Position numbers and translations under genes: made by a program. From the NCBI GenBank assembly GCA_026315105.1, contig CM048745.1:540468758-540532757 (forward strand): DNA of 64,000 nt, given 5' to 3'. The notes under the pieces were generated by a model. It searched no databases. It was not told the DNA's origin and saw only the letters and a list, made by a program, of their open reading frames with translations. Source of the DNA: Locusta migratoria. Its lineage: Eukaryota; Arthropoda; Insecta; Orthoptera; Acrididae. Shown here in pieces: positions 43,989 to 54,762 of the stretch; the stretch's first letter is position 1, and every line of letters starts with the position of its first letter.

Positions 43989-45129
43989 CCTGATAATTTA
44001 CGAAGCTATTTGTCTAGACTTTATGATCCAATTTTCCTTTAATTTTAATAAACTGTTTGTGTCTAAACGCAAATCAGATCCATCGATTTCCATCCCATTT
44101 GGATTATCCCGGTGCGTTCATTTCATTTTTTATATATCAGCACTAAATCCTTGTCCTACGAGACGTCTTCAGGATGTTTACCACCGAACTAGTAATCTGA
44201 TACTATCATTACCCTTGCATTATAGTCTCATAGGTCAGATGAAGCGACCAGGAGAGAAAAAATGAGGCAGGAGGAGTGGGACATCGTAACTCTCAGATAC
44301 ACAGCTTTGAGGGGCCCAAGTCGAGCACCAGAAATTCAGCAATACGAGTAGGCGACAAATTCGAGTGGAGGTGGCAGCGACTTCCCGCACAAATTAACTC
44401 CCACCTCAGGGCAAGCGCCGCCGTGTGATTTTTTCGGAACCGAGCCCGAAATAAATGCGCAGCCGTCCGGCGCCGTGGCATTTTTCGTGCGCCGCTATTC
44501 ATTTGGGGCGGCGTGCGACTGGTGCGGCGGCACAAATGGACTCCCACGGCTAAAATAGCGCCGTGGCGTAACGTAGCGTAAACCTGTCAGGCCGCGGCCT
44601 CGGGGGCGACGGCTCCGCGCGCGGGGGCGGAGCGGCCGGAGGTGTGGCCCAGAGGGCGTTTCTCCCGCCACAGGTGGCGGCCAGGTCTACTGACATCTCA
44701 TTAGTGTCAAGTCGGAGAGGTCGGGTCCGTCATGTCTGAAGGTCTCGGTCGGATTACCCATTAATACAGGCCCATTGACGAAAGCGGCTGAATATTGGGC
44801 GTAAGGCGGAAGGGATAGTGTCAGGGCAGCGCCAAGAGGATAAAAACCTCTGCGATACGGCAGTAACGAATTTATTTATATCTGCAACACATCAGGAAAG
44901 ACGGGGTAGTATTAATATCAAGTATTGTCAAGAGTGGCGAAGCCCCGTGGAGGGGGGGGGGGCTGCTAATGCGGCTGAAGGTCCCCCAGCACGTCCCAAA
45001 ATTTATTTAATCTTATTATTTTTTCATTTTATTTTATTTTATTTATTTTTTTACAGTGACGCTCTTCTTAACAGGTCAGCGGCACCACCAAGTGGAAACT
45101 TATGAACAGCAATAGTGTTATTTTTACAC
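43989..45129. other. Unassigned, GC-rich at 44340-44720
   Basis: CpG-dense block; a G run at 44954-44963; T-rich stretch at 45010-45055. No gene recognised. Confidence 0.4.
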
Positions 45130-45179
45130 ATAGATTTTCATGTTAATTAATCCTTTCACTTTGGTTAGTAACATAGAAG

Positions 45180-45666
45180 CTGCTTAATTATTTTACGGGC
45201 TCAACAGGCAAGGTGATGCAAGCGCTCTTTGACGTACGAGATCCGATAGTCATCGAATTCCTCGAGTATGAAAAAACAATTAACAGTTCCATGTACTGTG
45301 AGGCAATCTGTAGCCTAGGCTGCTCACGAAGGGAGTGATTCTGCTCTGTGATAATGCGCGTCCACACGTCTCCAGAGCCACACAAAGAAAAAAAAATGCT
45401 TGTTAAGCTTATGGGACTGAACTACGGGGCACTTGCCGAGTTCGAATGAAAACAGCTTGAGCATTCTCCCTAAAGCCCGGGCCTGTCGCCCAGTGACTTT
45501 ATTTGTTTTGTCTGCTGAAAAATATCTGAAACGGAACACTTCAACTCGAACGACGAACTGAAAGACACAGTAGATGTGGGATAGTTGTGCTCAGACCTCT
45601 GATGCTTACTTTTGAATAAACTTCAATTACACTCACAGTGTCGTTTCGTACCTTTCCATTTGAACA
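45180..45666 (+). pseudogene. mariner transposase relic (mariner M2)
   Basis: Reads TGKVMQALFDVRDPIVIEFL, then EYEKTINSSMYCEAICSLG, then a frame-shifted DNARPHVSRATQ, then SINE debris, then a decayed C-terminus. The right end has GTTTCGTACCTTTCCATTTG, matching the ends of 53638-54272 (rc). The left end is not seen. Confidence 0.75.
45391..45430 (-). mobile_element. SINE-A copy 25, short fragment
   Basis: Only reversed tail sequence (TTGTTAAGCTTATGGGACT, AACTACGGGG). Lies inside mariner M2, after DNARPH. Confidence 0.75.
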
Positions 45667-45868
45667 AAAAAAATGTTCAAATGTTTGTAAAGTCTATGGA
45701 ACCTAACTACGGGGTCATCAGTCCCTAAACTTACAAACTACTTATGAACTACTTACGAACTAGGACGGCACAAATATCCATGCCCGAGGGGGGATTCGAA
45801 CCCCCGACCGTAGAGGCCGTGCAGACCGTGACTGTAGCGCCTCAGTCTCCTCGGCCACCGCGGCCGGC
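45667..45868 (-). mobile_element. SINE-A copy 26
   Basis: Full-length. 11 bp perfect TSD CCATTTGAACA at 45656-45666 and 45869-45879. The duplicated target is the end of mariner M2. Confidence 0.94.
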
Positions 45869-45879
45869 CCATTTGAACA

Positions 45880-46314
45880 CCCCCCCCCCCCCTCTCCCCG
45901 CCGTAATATCCGTACGTCCATGTTTGCCAAAGGTAACAACGGCGACGCTTCTGAGCATGGAAGCAATGAAGATATAACACTATAATCCAGATGAGATGTA
46001 AAGATTTCACTATCTCGAAAACTTGGTAATGTAAACAAGTGGTTCATTTATTCACGTGTAAAGTACTGTAATGAAGAATGTAATTGCACTAGGTAAACGT
46101 CCTTAGGAAAAGTCAGAAATAACATCTTTGTCAGAGATACGTTTGTGTAGAATGTGGTCTCTGGCGAGCGAGTGAGCAGGACAGTACGCCAAAAGAGGCG
46201 GAGTCGTGTGCTGTCGCTTCAAGTTTGTAGCACGTTATCCAGTGATGAGGAGGGCAGATGTCGCACTCTTTAATTACATCAGGATCCTCCCCTGTAATTT
46301 CTCATAAAATGGAA
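45880..46314. other. Unassigned, starting with a C run
   Basis: C run at 45880-45892. No gene recognised. Confidence 0.5.
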
Positions 46315-46693
46315 GTGTGCCCAAGTCTTCAACTTCCGCATTGTCAACGACAGCGCCGCGCCGCTGGCTTCTCGACAACGAGGACGAAGAGTAATAATTG
46401 CTTCAATATTCTTCACAACACATGAAAGTTTAGGCAGTTTGTGAGACTTTTACCCAGTATTCTTGTGTCGAGCGTTTCTGACATTAATAGAAATAATAAG
46501 TACCCATTTAATTGTTTCTGACATTAATAAAAATAATAAGTACTAATTTAAAGTGACCTTAGCTGTACATTATTCCGAATCATTATTATCTGTCTAAGGT
46601 CCTATCCTTTCCAGTGAAGTGAAAACCGAGTGTCGTTACAAAAGGAACAATTAAGGTTACCTGACATAGTCGTGTTTGAAGGCGATCTGATCG

Positions 46694-46947
46694 TTTTATA
46701 GTTTTCAAAATGAAAAGCCAAGATCGCACATACTTTGTAAGCTGTCATGTTTTTAACTTGTGTATTTTTTATATAGTGACTTAAGTGCAATTTTGCACTT
46801 GTTATTTTATACCCAATTTTTTTAACAAGATGACCAGCGTGTAACATATATGTGACCAGATGATGGTGACACAGTGCACCGAAACCGATCGTCATTTAAT
46901 AAATTATTAATGTGCAATCTTGGCTTTACATTTTGAAAACTATAAAA
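46694..46947. mobile_element. TIR element (MITE-like), unit 1
   Basis: 40 bp inverted ends: TTTTATAGTTTTCAAAATG at 46694 and the complement ending 46947. A CCGAAACCGATCG stretch and TTTAATAAA precede the right arm, the same layout as 16726-17127. ORFs across it are not genes. Confidence 0.75.
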
Positions 46948-47081
46948 AGGAACAATTAATTTACGTGGTACGCTACGTAAATTTATTTTTCGAAAGTTAA
47001 AATTCTCATGACTTTATTGCATTAATTTGGTTACGCAATAATAGCACCAGAACTTCAACTAGCCAAAACTTAAAAACAGAT

Positions 47082-47234
47082 GTTCAGATGTTTGTATGTT
47101 TGTATAGTCTATGGGACTTAAATACGGGGTTATCAGTCCCTAAACTTACAAACTACTTATGAACTACTTACGAACTAGGACGGCACAAATATCCATGCCC
47201 GAGGGGGATTCGAACCCCCGACCGTAGTGACCGT
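47082..47234 (-). mobile_element. SINE-A copy 27, cut by the duplication junction
   Basis: Left TSD TTAAAAACAGAT at 47070-47081. The SINE stops abruptly at CCGTAGTGACCGT, where unit 2 begins. Confidence 0.93.
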
Positions 47235-47611
47235 GTGCCCAAGTCTTCAACTTCCGCATTGTCAACGACAGCGCCGCGCCGCTGGCTTCTCGACAACGAG
47301 GACGAAGAGTAATAATTGCTTCAATATTCTTCACAACACATGAAAGTTTAGGCAGTTTGTGAGACTTTTACCCAGTATTCTTGTGTCGAGCGTTTCTGAC
47401 ATTAATAGAAATAATAAGTACCCATTTAATTGTTTCTGACATTAATAAAAATAATAAGTACTAATTTAAAGTGACCTTAGCTGTACATTATTCCGAATCA
47501 TTATTATCTGTCTAAGGTCCTATCCTTTCCAGTGAAGTGAAAACCGAGTGTCGTTACAAAAGGAACAATTAAGGTTACCTGACATAGTCGTGTTTGAAGG
47601 CGATCTGATCG

Positions 47612-47865
47612 TTTTATAGTTTTCAAAATGAAAAGCCAAGATCGCACATACTTTGTAAGCTGTCATGTTTTTAACTTGTGTATTTTTTATATAGTGACTT
47701 AAGTGCAATTTTGCACTTGTTATTTTATACCCAATTTTTTTAACAAGATGACCAGCGTGTAACATATATGTGACCAGATGATGGTGACACAGTGCACCGA
47801 AACCGATCGTCATTTAATAAATTATTAATGTGCAATCTTGGCTTTACATTTTGAAAACTATAAAA
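47612..47865. mobile_element. TIR element (MITE-like), unit 2
   Basis: Copy of 46694-46947, offset by 918. Confidence 0.75.
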
Positions 47866-47999
47866 AGGAACAATTAATTTACGTGGTACGCTACGTAAAT
47901 TTATTTTTCGAAAGTTAAAATTCTCATGACTTTATTGCATTAATTTGGTTACGCAATAATAGCACCAGAACTTCAACTAGCCAAAACTTAAAAACAGAT

Positions 48000-48169
48000 G
48001 TTCAGATGTTTGTATGTTTGTATAGTCTATGGGACTTAAATACGGGGTTATCAGTCCCTAAACTTACAAACTACTTATGAACTACTTACGAACTAGGACG
48101 GCACAAATATCCATGCCCGAGGGGGATTCGAACCCCCGACCGTAGTGACCGTGCAGACCGTGACTGGAG
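48000..48169 (-). mobile_element. SINE-A copy 28, 5'-truncated
   Basis: Same insertion as copy 27 but with both flanks: perfect 12 bp TSD TTAAAAACAGAT at 47988-47999 and 48170-48181. Lacks about 35 bases of the head. Confidence 0.95.
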
Positions 48170-48315
48170 TTAAAAACAGATTTCTTCTTCCTGAAAGCCG
48201 GCATAAATGAAAGTCTAAATGAATAATAGATAAAAATATTACAATTAAGTTTTATATATTTTTGTACTGTTTGTTGGCTGCGTATTGTCTTGTTGATTGG
48301 TTCCTTCGTACGTGA

Positions 48316-48390
48316 AAATGTCTGTAAACTTATTGGACCAAACTGCTATTGTCATCAGTCCCTAGACTTGCAAACAACTCTAACTTAAGG

Positions 48391-48431
<41 letters not shown>

Positions 48432-48450
48432 ACACACACAAAGACGCCAT
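48316..48450 (-). mobile_element. SINE-A copy 29 with (CA)n expansion
   Basis: Tail and part of the body, then CA repeats from 48392 to 48440 with one TA interruption. The tRNA-like head beyond is not recognisable. Confidence 0.82.
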
Positions 48451-50079
48451 AGACCACGCGGCGATTCCGCGAGCGATTGGTTCATATTTCGACGCTCTTT
48501 TTCTACAGAGATTCAACAGCACTTGCTTTGATAAACTGCTTGGTAACAGGGTATTACTGAAGCTGCCTGAAAACGTAATTCTGCTGTACAGGTGAATAAG
48601 TGTTAATCCGAGGTTACGTTAATTGTTGTGTGCACTACGTACCTCCGAGAAATCAAAATCTTCTGACTGAACAAGTTTATTTTCTAAATTATTTTCAAAA
48701 TAAAATTTTAGTGAGTAAATTCAGTTCATTAGTTCCGTGGGAAATGTTGTACCGTGGAACACGTGTATCACAACCTTCTGTTGCGACCCTTCTGGTAATG
48801 TGATTATTACATAACTGCCAACCTTTACAATTGGCTGTCCGTAATGATGCGCAAGACCTAAGAGGACGTGGGGCTACGGCCGTTTCCCAAGAATATTTTA
48901 CAAATTTAAGTGACACTGTATTCCTAAATATCTGCCACGAACCGTATAAAAACTATTCTGTTTCAAAAGACTGTGGTTACGTGGAAGAACCTAACACATT
49001 TGTGTAGATACCGTGAGTGGCTTACAGATATTCCTGTACGTTTCAATTAACTGTCTTTACGGAAAGCTAACAGTTGCCGAAGGAACAGAAAAGGGTGAAA
49101 TTCCTTGCATTTTTTAAATATAAAATCCTTAGCAGCTAAGGAGACACAAAATGGTTTTGGATTTTAAAAGACGAATGAAACCACTGAACAGAAGTGTCAC
49201 AAATGGCTCATCACTCATATTTCATTCTAGCTGCACAAGACTGCTATGAAAACATGTACCCGCGAGAAAAGCCAGTAAAAGCTTTTCTCTTCGGAAACGA
49301 ACTGGCTCACTTTCCGCCACCCGGTAAAACACGTGGGCTGTTAAGCTTGAACCAAAGACATTATACTCATTATAGACCATAGAATTTACATAGATCTTGG
49401 GTGTGAGAGCGTGCATTTGTTGGTGTGTAGGTGATTATAGGCGGGATTTGATCCAGATTTGTTCCAACGGAAATGCTATCTTTAACATTTCCTACAGCTT
49501 TGCTACATACTCAGGAATGAAATAAATTATTTATATAAAACTTTTATCGGCTATTACCAAAATGTAGATAGTAACTACTCCGATTTTCTTAAAACTCATC
49601 AGATCGTACAATGCCTAGTTTCCGTAATTTTTCACGAACTTCCCGTAACTCCGTAAATATGACGATAAATCCGTAACAATTACGGACAATTCGTAATAGT
49701 TGGCAGCTATGTTATTAGTTCACTATTATCATTAATTTCATGTTCCACAGATGGTACCCAGCTGGGCTACGAACGTATTTAATCATTTCCAAACGAATTT
49801 AATAATCAAAATTTGTCTAGTTTTTGTTTACTCCATTTCCCTACATACTTCAATACTTGGCAATCGATAATAATTATTCCAAATTTCAACTGGTTAAATA
49901 AATAGAGAGTAGAGTAGGATGAACGGGCTAACTGTTAGGTTAATTTCTTGTGGCAACGCTACCTTATTTGTCGGTCTTGTGTGCAGAACACTTCGGAAAC
50001 GATAGCCTTATCCAATTCTTTGTAGGCAATACTTATTACGTTTCATCTAAATTAACAGATCAATAATCTGTAGGTGAGA
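48451..50079. other. Unassigned
   Basis: About 1.6 kb with only short ORFs and no recognised repeat. Confidence 0.5.
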
Positions 50080-50640
50080 GGGGTGATTACAAGGACTCAG
50101 TATATCGCTGGAAGGAGTTGTCAACTCATCAGCACCCAAAAGTCACCTAATTCTCTTAAATATCGTCGGAAGAAGGAATATGAGCTCCAAGACCACGTTC
50201 AGTCACATCCCAGATGTTTTCGATCGGGTTCAGATTTGGAGAGTAGAGGGGCTAGCATATAATTACTAACTCGTCCTTGTGTTCTTCCAACCACTTCATC
50301 ACTTTCCTGGAGACATGGCGCATTGCCTTGGAATAAAGTCTTTGCCTTATGGAAACACCTGTGTCATGAAAGGATGTACGTGGTCTGTAACCAGCGAACG
50401 GTCTTCTTGGCCTTTATGGCGTCTTGCACGATCTCGACGGGATCCACGGATGGCCACGTAAATGTTCCTCAAAGAATAACTCAGTCGCCGCTAGCTTCCC
50501 TCCGTTCCTCAGAACAGGTGTCAAGGAACTGTTGCCCTACAAGAAGAGATATTCGCAACCTTCCATCGGCATGATGAAGGTATCATGATTCACCAGACCA
50601 GGGAAAAGGAAGGCGGTAACAAAGTGCTACAAATGAAGAT
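50080..50640 (-). pseudogene. Tc1/mariner-superfamily transposase relic
   Basis: Minus strand: AATELFFEEHLRGHPW and FHDTGVSIRQ in the middle, then RHVSRKVMKWLEEHKDEL, then SNLNPIENIWDVTERGLGAH, which resembles SPDLNPIENLWDV..R.. with the last catalytic residue. The second Asp region (usually QQDNAPCH) is degraded to KAMRHVS. Stops present. Confidence 0.7.
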
Positions 50641-50709
50641 CTGATCGTGATGGTGTCCGATCGGTGCCGCTAGTCAGCTACAAGTTTACACTATGAATAA
50701 ATCAGGAAA

Positions 50710-50892
50710 ATCAAATGTTTGTATAGCTTATGGGACTTAACTACGGGTTAAACTTACAAACTACTTATGAACTACCTTACACTAAGGACGGCACAAATAT
50801 CCATTCCCGAGGGGGGATTCGAACCCCCGACCGTAGTGGCCGTGCAGACCGTGACTGGAGCGCCTCAGTCCCCCTCGGCCCCCGCGGCCGGC
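50710..50892 (-). mobile_element. SINE-A copy 30
   Basis: Nearly full-length; the GTCATCAGTCCC block is deleted. TSD AATAAATCAGGAAA (50696-50709) and AATAAATGAGGAAA (50893-50906). Confidence 0.93.
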
Positions 50893-51076
50893 AATAAATG
50901 AGGAAAGGAAGAAAACGAAGGATGACAACGGAGGAAATGAAGCATGGCACTGAGTGCACCAGGAGACTAACTAAGGATTTATGAGTGAGAAAAAATGTGT
51001 GAGATATCGAACTGATATGTTCCTCTACCTTTCCTATATTTTCGACAGGTAACCCCGTGCGATGCATAGTGCTTCT

Positions 51077-51282
51077 AAATTTTTCAAATGTTCAAATGTT
51101 TGTAAATCTAAGGGACTTAACTACGGTGGTCATTAGTCCCTAAGCTTACAAACTACTTACACTAACTTAAAATAAGGACAACACAAACACCCACGCCCGA
51201 GGGAGGACTCGTACCCCCGACGGCGAACGGCCGCGCGCACCGCAGCTGGGCGCCTTAGTGTGCACGGCTATTCTGCCGCGGC
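51077..51282 (-). mobile_element. SINE-A copy 31
   Basis: Same head variant as copy 5. TSD CATAGTGCTTCT (51065-51076) and CATAATGCTTCT (51283-51294). Confidence 0.92.
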
Positions 51283-51294
51283 CATAATGCTTCT

Positions 51295-51679
51295 CTTCTA
51301 GCTCATATCTAGTAGTTTGATGAATGTCTCCGTATCATTTCCTTGCTTTCTGAAGTAACTTGTGACCAAATTAGACACTCTTCTCAGGATGATCTCTGCA
51401 ACTCTTCAATTAACCCCTTTTGCAAAGGGTTTCCGAATGACCAACAGTAGGCCTACTCAATAATCGGTAGAATGTTATTGTATGTATTGTAGTTCTTTCC
51501 TGGAAGGATTACATTTTCCAGCGTTACATCACTAAAATAGAATAAATATATAAAAATTAGGATAGTAAAAACCACCAAGAAGGAATTATCCGAATTGGAC
51601 GGAAATCGATAAATTTGATGTTTATATACAACAAACAAATAATTCAGTATTAGAATTAATGGATGATATATTCAAGACA
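51295..51679. other. Unassigned
   Basis: Nothing recognised. Confidence 0.5.
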
Positions 51680-51930
51680 CAGAGCTTCACAAACTGGGCA
51701 AGTCACTAACGTGTTGTTCCGCCCTCTGGCCCTTAAGCACGCAGTTATCCATGTTGCCATTGTGCGTCATGTCCTCCTGGGGGTTATCGTGACAAATTCT
51801 AATTGTCGCGTTACATCATCGAAATAATAATCTGGTTGGAGGACCCTCACCATATAGTGCCAGAAGTTCTCAATTGGGGAAAGATCAGGAGGGCTCGCTG
51901 ATCAAGGCAGGTTTTGGCAAGATTGAGGGC
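51680..51930 (-). pseudogene. Tc1-like C-terminal fragment
   Basis: Minus strand reads PDLSPIENFWHYMVRVLQPD (last catalytic residue region), then DDVTRQLEFV, then MATWITAC near the end. The N-terminal two thirds are absent. Confidence 0.65.
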
Positions 51931-53348
51931 AAACAGTAAAACTATTTTGTGTGCGGACGGGAAACGCAAACACAGGAAGGCTTATTACCATATAATGGGA
52001 TAAAATTCGTATACTAAAATTGTGCTGTCGCGTCACACATGCATTTATCTAATTCTCTCCAATGTCTAGTTTTACATTTCCTGTTGCTGCCATCAATTTT
52101 TTGTTGACTCCCTTATATAGTTTGCAAGCTGTCTCTCCACCTGGTCGACGAATGACTCATACCTTTTAAAGCATTGTAACAGACCCTGAGGCCCCTGTCC
52201 CATTGCCCTCCTTGGGACTTTTTTTAAAATTTATTTTTACTTTGAGTTTAAAAAATCAAAGTATTCTTTGAAGCAATCCAGAAGAGTAATTTACGTTCTT
52301 ACAGTTACACGTTAGTAAGAAAATGACTTCGTTCTTTAACGTCCAGCTATTTTCTGCGGACCCAACCATAAAACACTTACTTAACAAGAATGATAACTTT
52401 GCGAAAAACCCACTTCTTAACATTTAATTTTATACCAATATTCGACTATGTTTATTTCTCTCTGCTCAAAAACCAGAAATGGGTGCCTAAGATACGATGA
52501 TATAAACACACTGTGGGCACAGGAGCAACACAACAGTTTGGGAGCAACACTTCGTCAATGTCCACGAAGACGAAAAAGCTCGCCAAGTTGGAACCCACGC
52601 AGCAGTGATACTTGTTATTTTTAGTTGGAACCGACATAAAGCATCATAATATTTTCAAAGATAAGTCCCACTTTCTTCGTTGAGAATTAACCGTGTCCAC
52701 AGAGGAAAGTCCGTTACTAAAAGGACATACTTTTCTTTTTTACTTCAGAAAGCACACATGAAAGAAGTTAGTCATACAGTAAGAGCACAGTTGGTGGGAC
52801 TGGTTCTATTAATTTCCAGAAGATCATTTAACTACACTTCTAATACTCTTAGAAACTGCCAGGATTTAGCTAAAACAGGTGTACTATATTTCTTTTTCTG
52901 ATGGCAATAACATTCAATAGCGTCTACTGTAAGTAGGTAAGGCTTCTGTTTACAGAATTTCATTTATGACTTACGTTAAAATATTGTCTAGACGAGCGCT
53001 TTAAATCAAGTCATACGCTTAGTTGCAAGAAAGGGAAACATGTTTTCGATCAACGGTTCTTCCGAGAATGATCCAAATACAAACCATAATTATATTTTCT
53101 TCACCTTTTGTTACGTAAAGAAACACCAATACTCGATATAAATCCCATGCTTGTACACCTTCTACGTTGTGGTTCCGCATACTGGTAGACGCTTGTGAAA
53201 ATCAGCTGCAGGGAGACGAAAAGAAAAGTTTGCGGATAGAATACGGGCGGGAAGACCATCAGTCATATAGTGCTCATGGCAGCGCCATTGAGTAGCTTTT
53301 GAAGTACTTGTCACTATTACTGCCCACCTGTCCCCTACCTACGAAATT
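51931..53348. other. Unassigned
   Basis: About 1.4 kb with short ORFs only and no recognised family. Confidence 0.5.
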
Positions 53349-53357
53349 AACTTCCAT

Positions 53358-53553
53358 TGCGCCGCGGTGGAGTAGCCGAGCGGTCTAAGGCGTCTCGCTT
53401 CGGAGCGCAGGGTTGCTCGCCGTGGAGGTTCGAGTCCTCCCTGGGGCATGGGTGTGTGTGTTTGTCCTTAGGTTAGTTTACCTAGGTTTAAGTAATTTGT
53501 AACCTACGGACTAATAACCAAGCAGTTGAATCTGATAGATTTATAAACATTTG
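53358..53553 (+). mobile_element. SINE-A copy 32
   Basis: GGAGTAGCCGAGCGGTCTAA head, B box GGTTCGAGTCC, unexpanded GTGTGTGTGTTTGTCC body. 9 bp TSD AACTTCCAT at 53349-53357 and 53554-53562. Confidence 0.92.
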
Positions 53554-53637
53554 AACTTCCATACTTCCTCATTCTGAACAGAGTGTGCAAAATTGTTTCT
53601 GATATTTTGTCAGTTTTAAAGAAATGAGGCGTATTCA

Positions 53638-54272
53638 ACTGAATAGGTGCGAAACGACACTGTGGGTGTAATTGACGTCTTTATTCGAAAGTAATCACCA
53701 GAGGCCTGAGTACAGCTATCCCGTTGTTTAACAAGCCGAAGGATTATTTGTTCCCAGAATTCCTGTGGCTGTGTCAAGAGTCAGCCCTCTGCAGTGTCTT
53801 TCAGTTCGTCGTCCGAGTTGAAGCGCTTCTCATTTAGATGTTTTCTTTAGCGGGCCAAACAGAGGGAAATCACAGGACGACATGACCGGGCTATAAGGCG
53901 GATGCTCAAGCTGCTTCCACTTGAACTTGGTAAGTTCACTTTGTGTGACCCTGGAGACGTGTGGAGCATAATCACTCCCTCCGAGAGAAGCTCAGACGGT
54001 TTGTTCTTGGCTGACTTGTCTAAGGTACAGAGTGTCTTACAGTACACGTCACTGGTAATAGTTTTTCCGTACTCGAGAAATTCAATGAGTATCGAACCTC
54101 GGAAGTCGAAAAAGACTGTGACAATCACCATGCCTGCTGAGGGCACAAACTTGAATTGTTTATGGGTAACTAAGGACACAAGCTTCGGTTCTTTATATGT
54201 CATACTAAATATTCAAATTTCAGCCGGTTTAGTTTCGTACCTTTCCATCCAAAACCTCTCGTAGTTATGTCG
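53638..54272 (-). mobile_element. mariner M3, deletion derivative
   Basis: Left end GGTGCGAAACGACACTGTGG and right end (rc) GGAAAGGTACGAAACTAAAC are mariner-type inverted ends related to M2. Minus-strand coding remains: VIVTVFFDFRGSILIEFLEY, GKTITSDVYCKTL, KNKPSELLSEGVIMLHTS (second Asp of LLHDNARPH lost), then FPLFGPLKKTSK-like and N..DDELKD-like residues. Much shorter than 1.3 kb. Confidence 0.78.
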
Positions 54273-54407
54273 TAATTTCTCATTCGTTTTCTTACTTTCA
54301 AGTTGAAGACACCTTTTCGCACATTTTTCTCTTGTTGTGATCATCCTTAGGGATGCATAACCATAGAACTCAAAGACTACAAAAGTGACTCAGATAAGGA
54401 GTGTAGC

Positions 54408-54612
54408 AAATGTTCAAATGTTTAAATGTTTGTATAGCTTATGGGACTTAACTACGGGGTCATCAGTCCCTAAACTTACAAACTACTTATGAACTAACTA
54501 ATACTAAGGATGGCACAAATATCCATGCCAGAGGGGGGTTCGAACCCCCGATCGTAGTGTCCGTGCAGACCGTGACCGGAGCACCTCAGTCCCCTCGGCC
54601 ACTGCGGCCGGC
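54408..54612 (-). mobile_element. SINE-A copy 33
   Basis: Full-length with an extra tail unit (three AAATGTT repeats at the start). B box mutated to GGTTCGAAC. No TSD settled. Confidence 0.88.
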
Positions 54613-54762
54613 TTTTACTTACAAACGTTGAGTTTGCGTGTGCACAAACGTATTATTCTGAACTCTTTCAGAGATCCTCGATGAACGGTCACTTACATTT
54701 CAGCGTCTCGCTAATCACGCCCAATTTTCACTCGCAAAAACGGCACCCGAGTTCCGTTCTGC

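Larger units (their letters stand above)
46315..48150. repeat. 918 bp tandem duplication
   Basis: Units 46315-47232 and 47233-48150. I see no difference between them by eye. Each contains a 43 bp near-duplicate (GTTTCTGACATTAATA..), a TIR element and a SINE-A. The first unit ends inside its SINE; the second continues past that point. Confidence 0.95.

Noticed and set aside
46602..47813. Two identical 97-codon minus ORFs as a duplicated gene
   Set aside because: They fall inside a TIR element within the 918 bp duplication and have no motif; they are by-products of the duplication.
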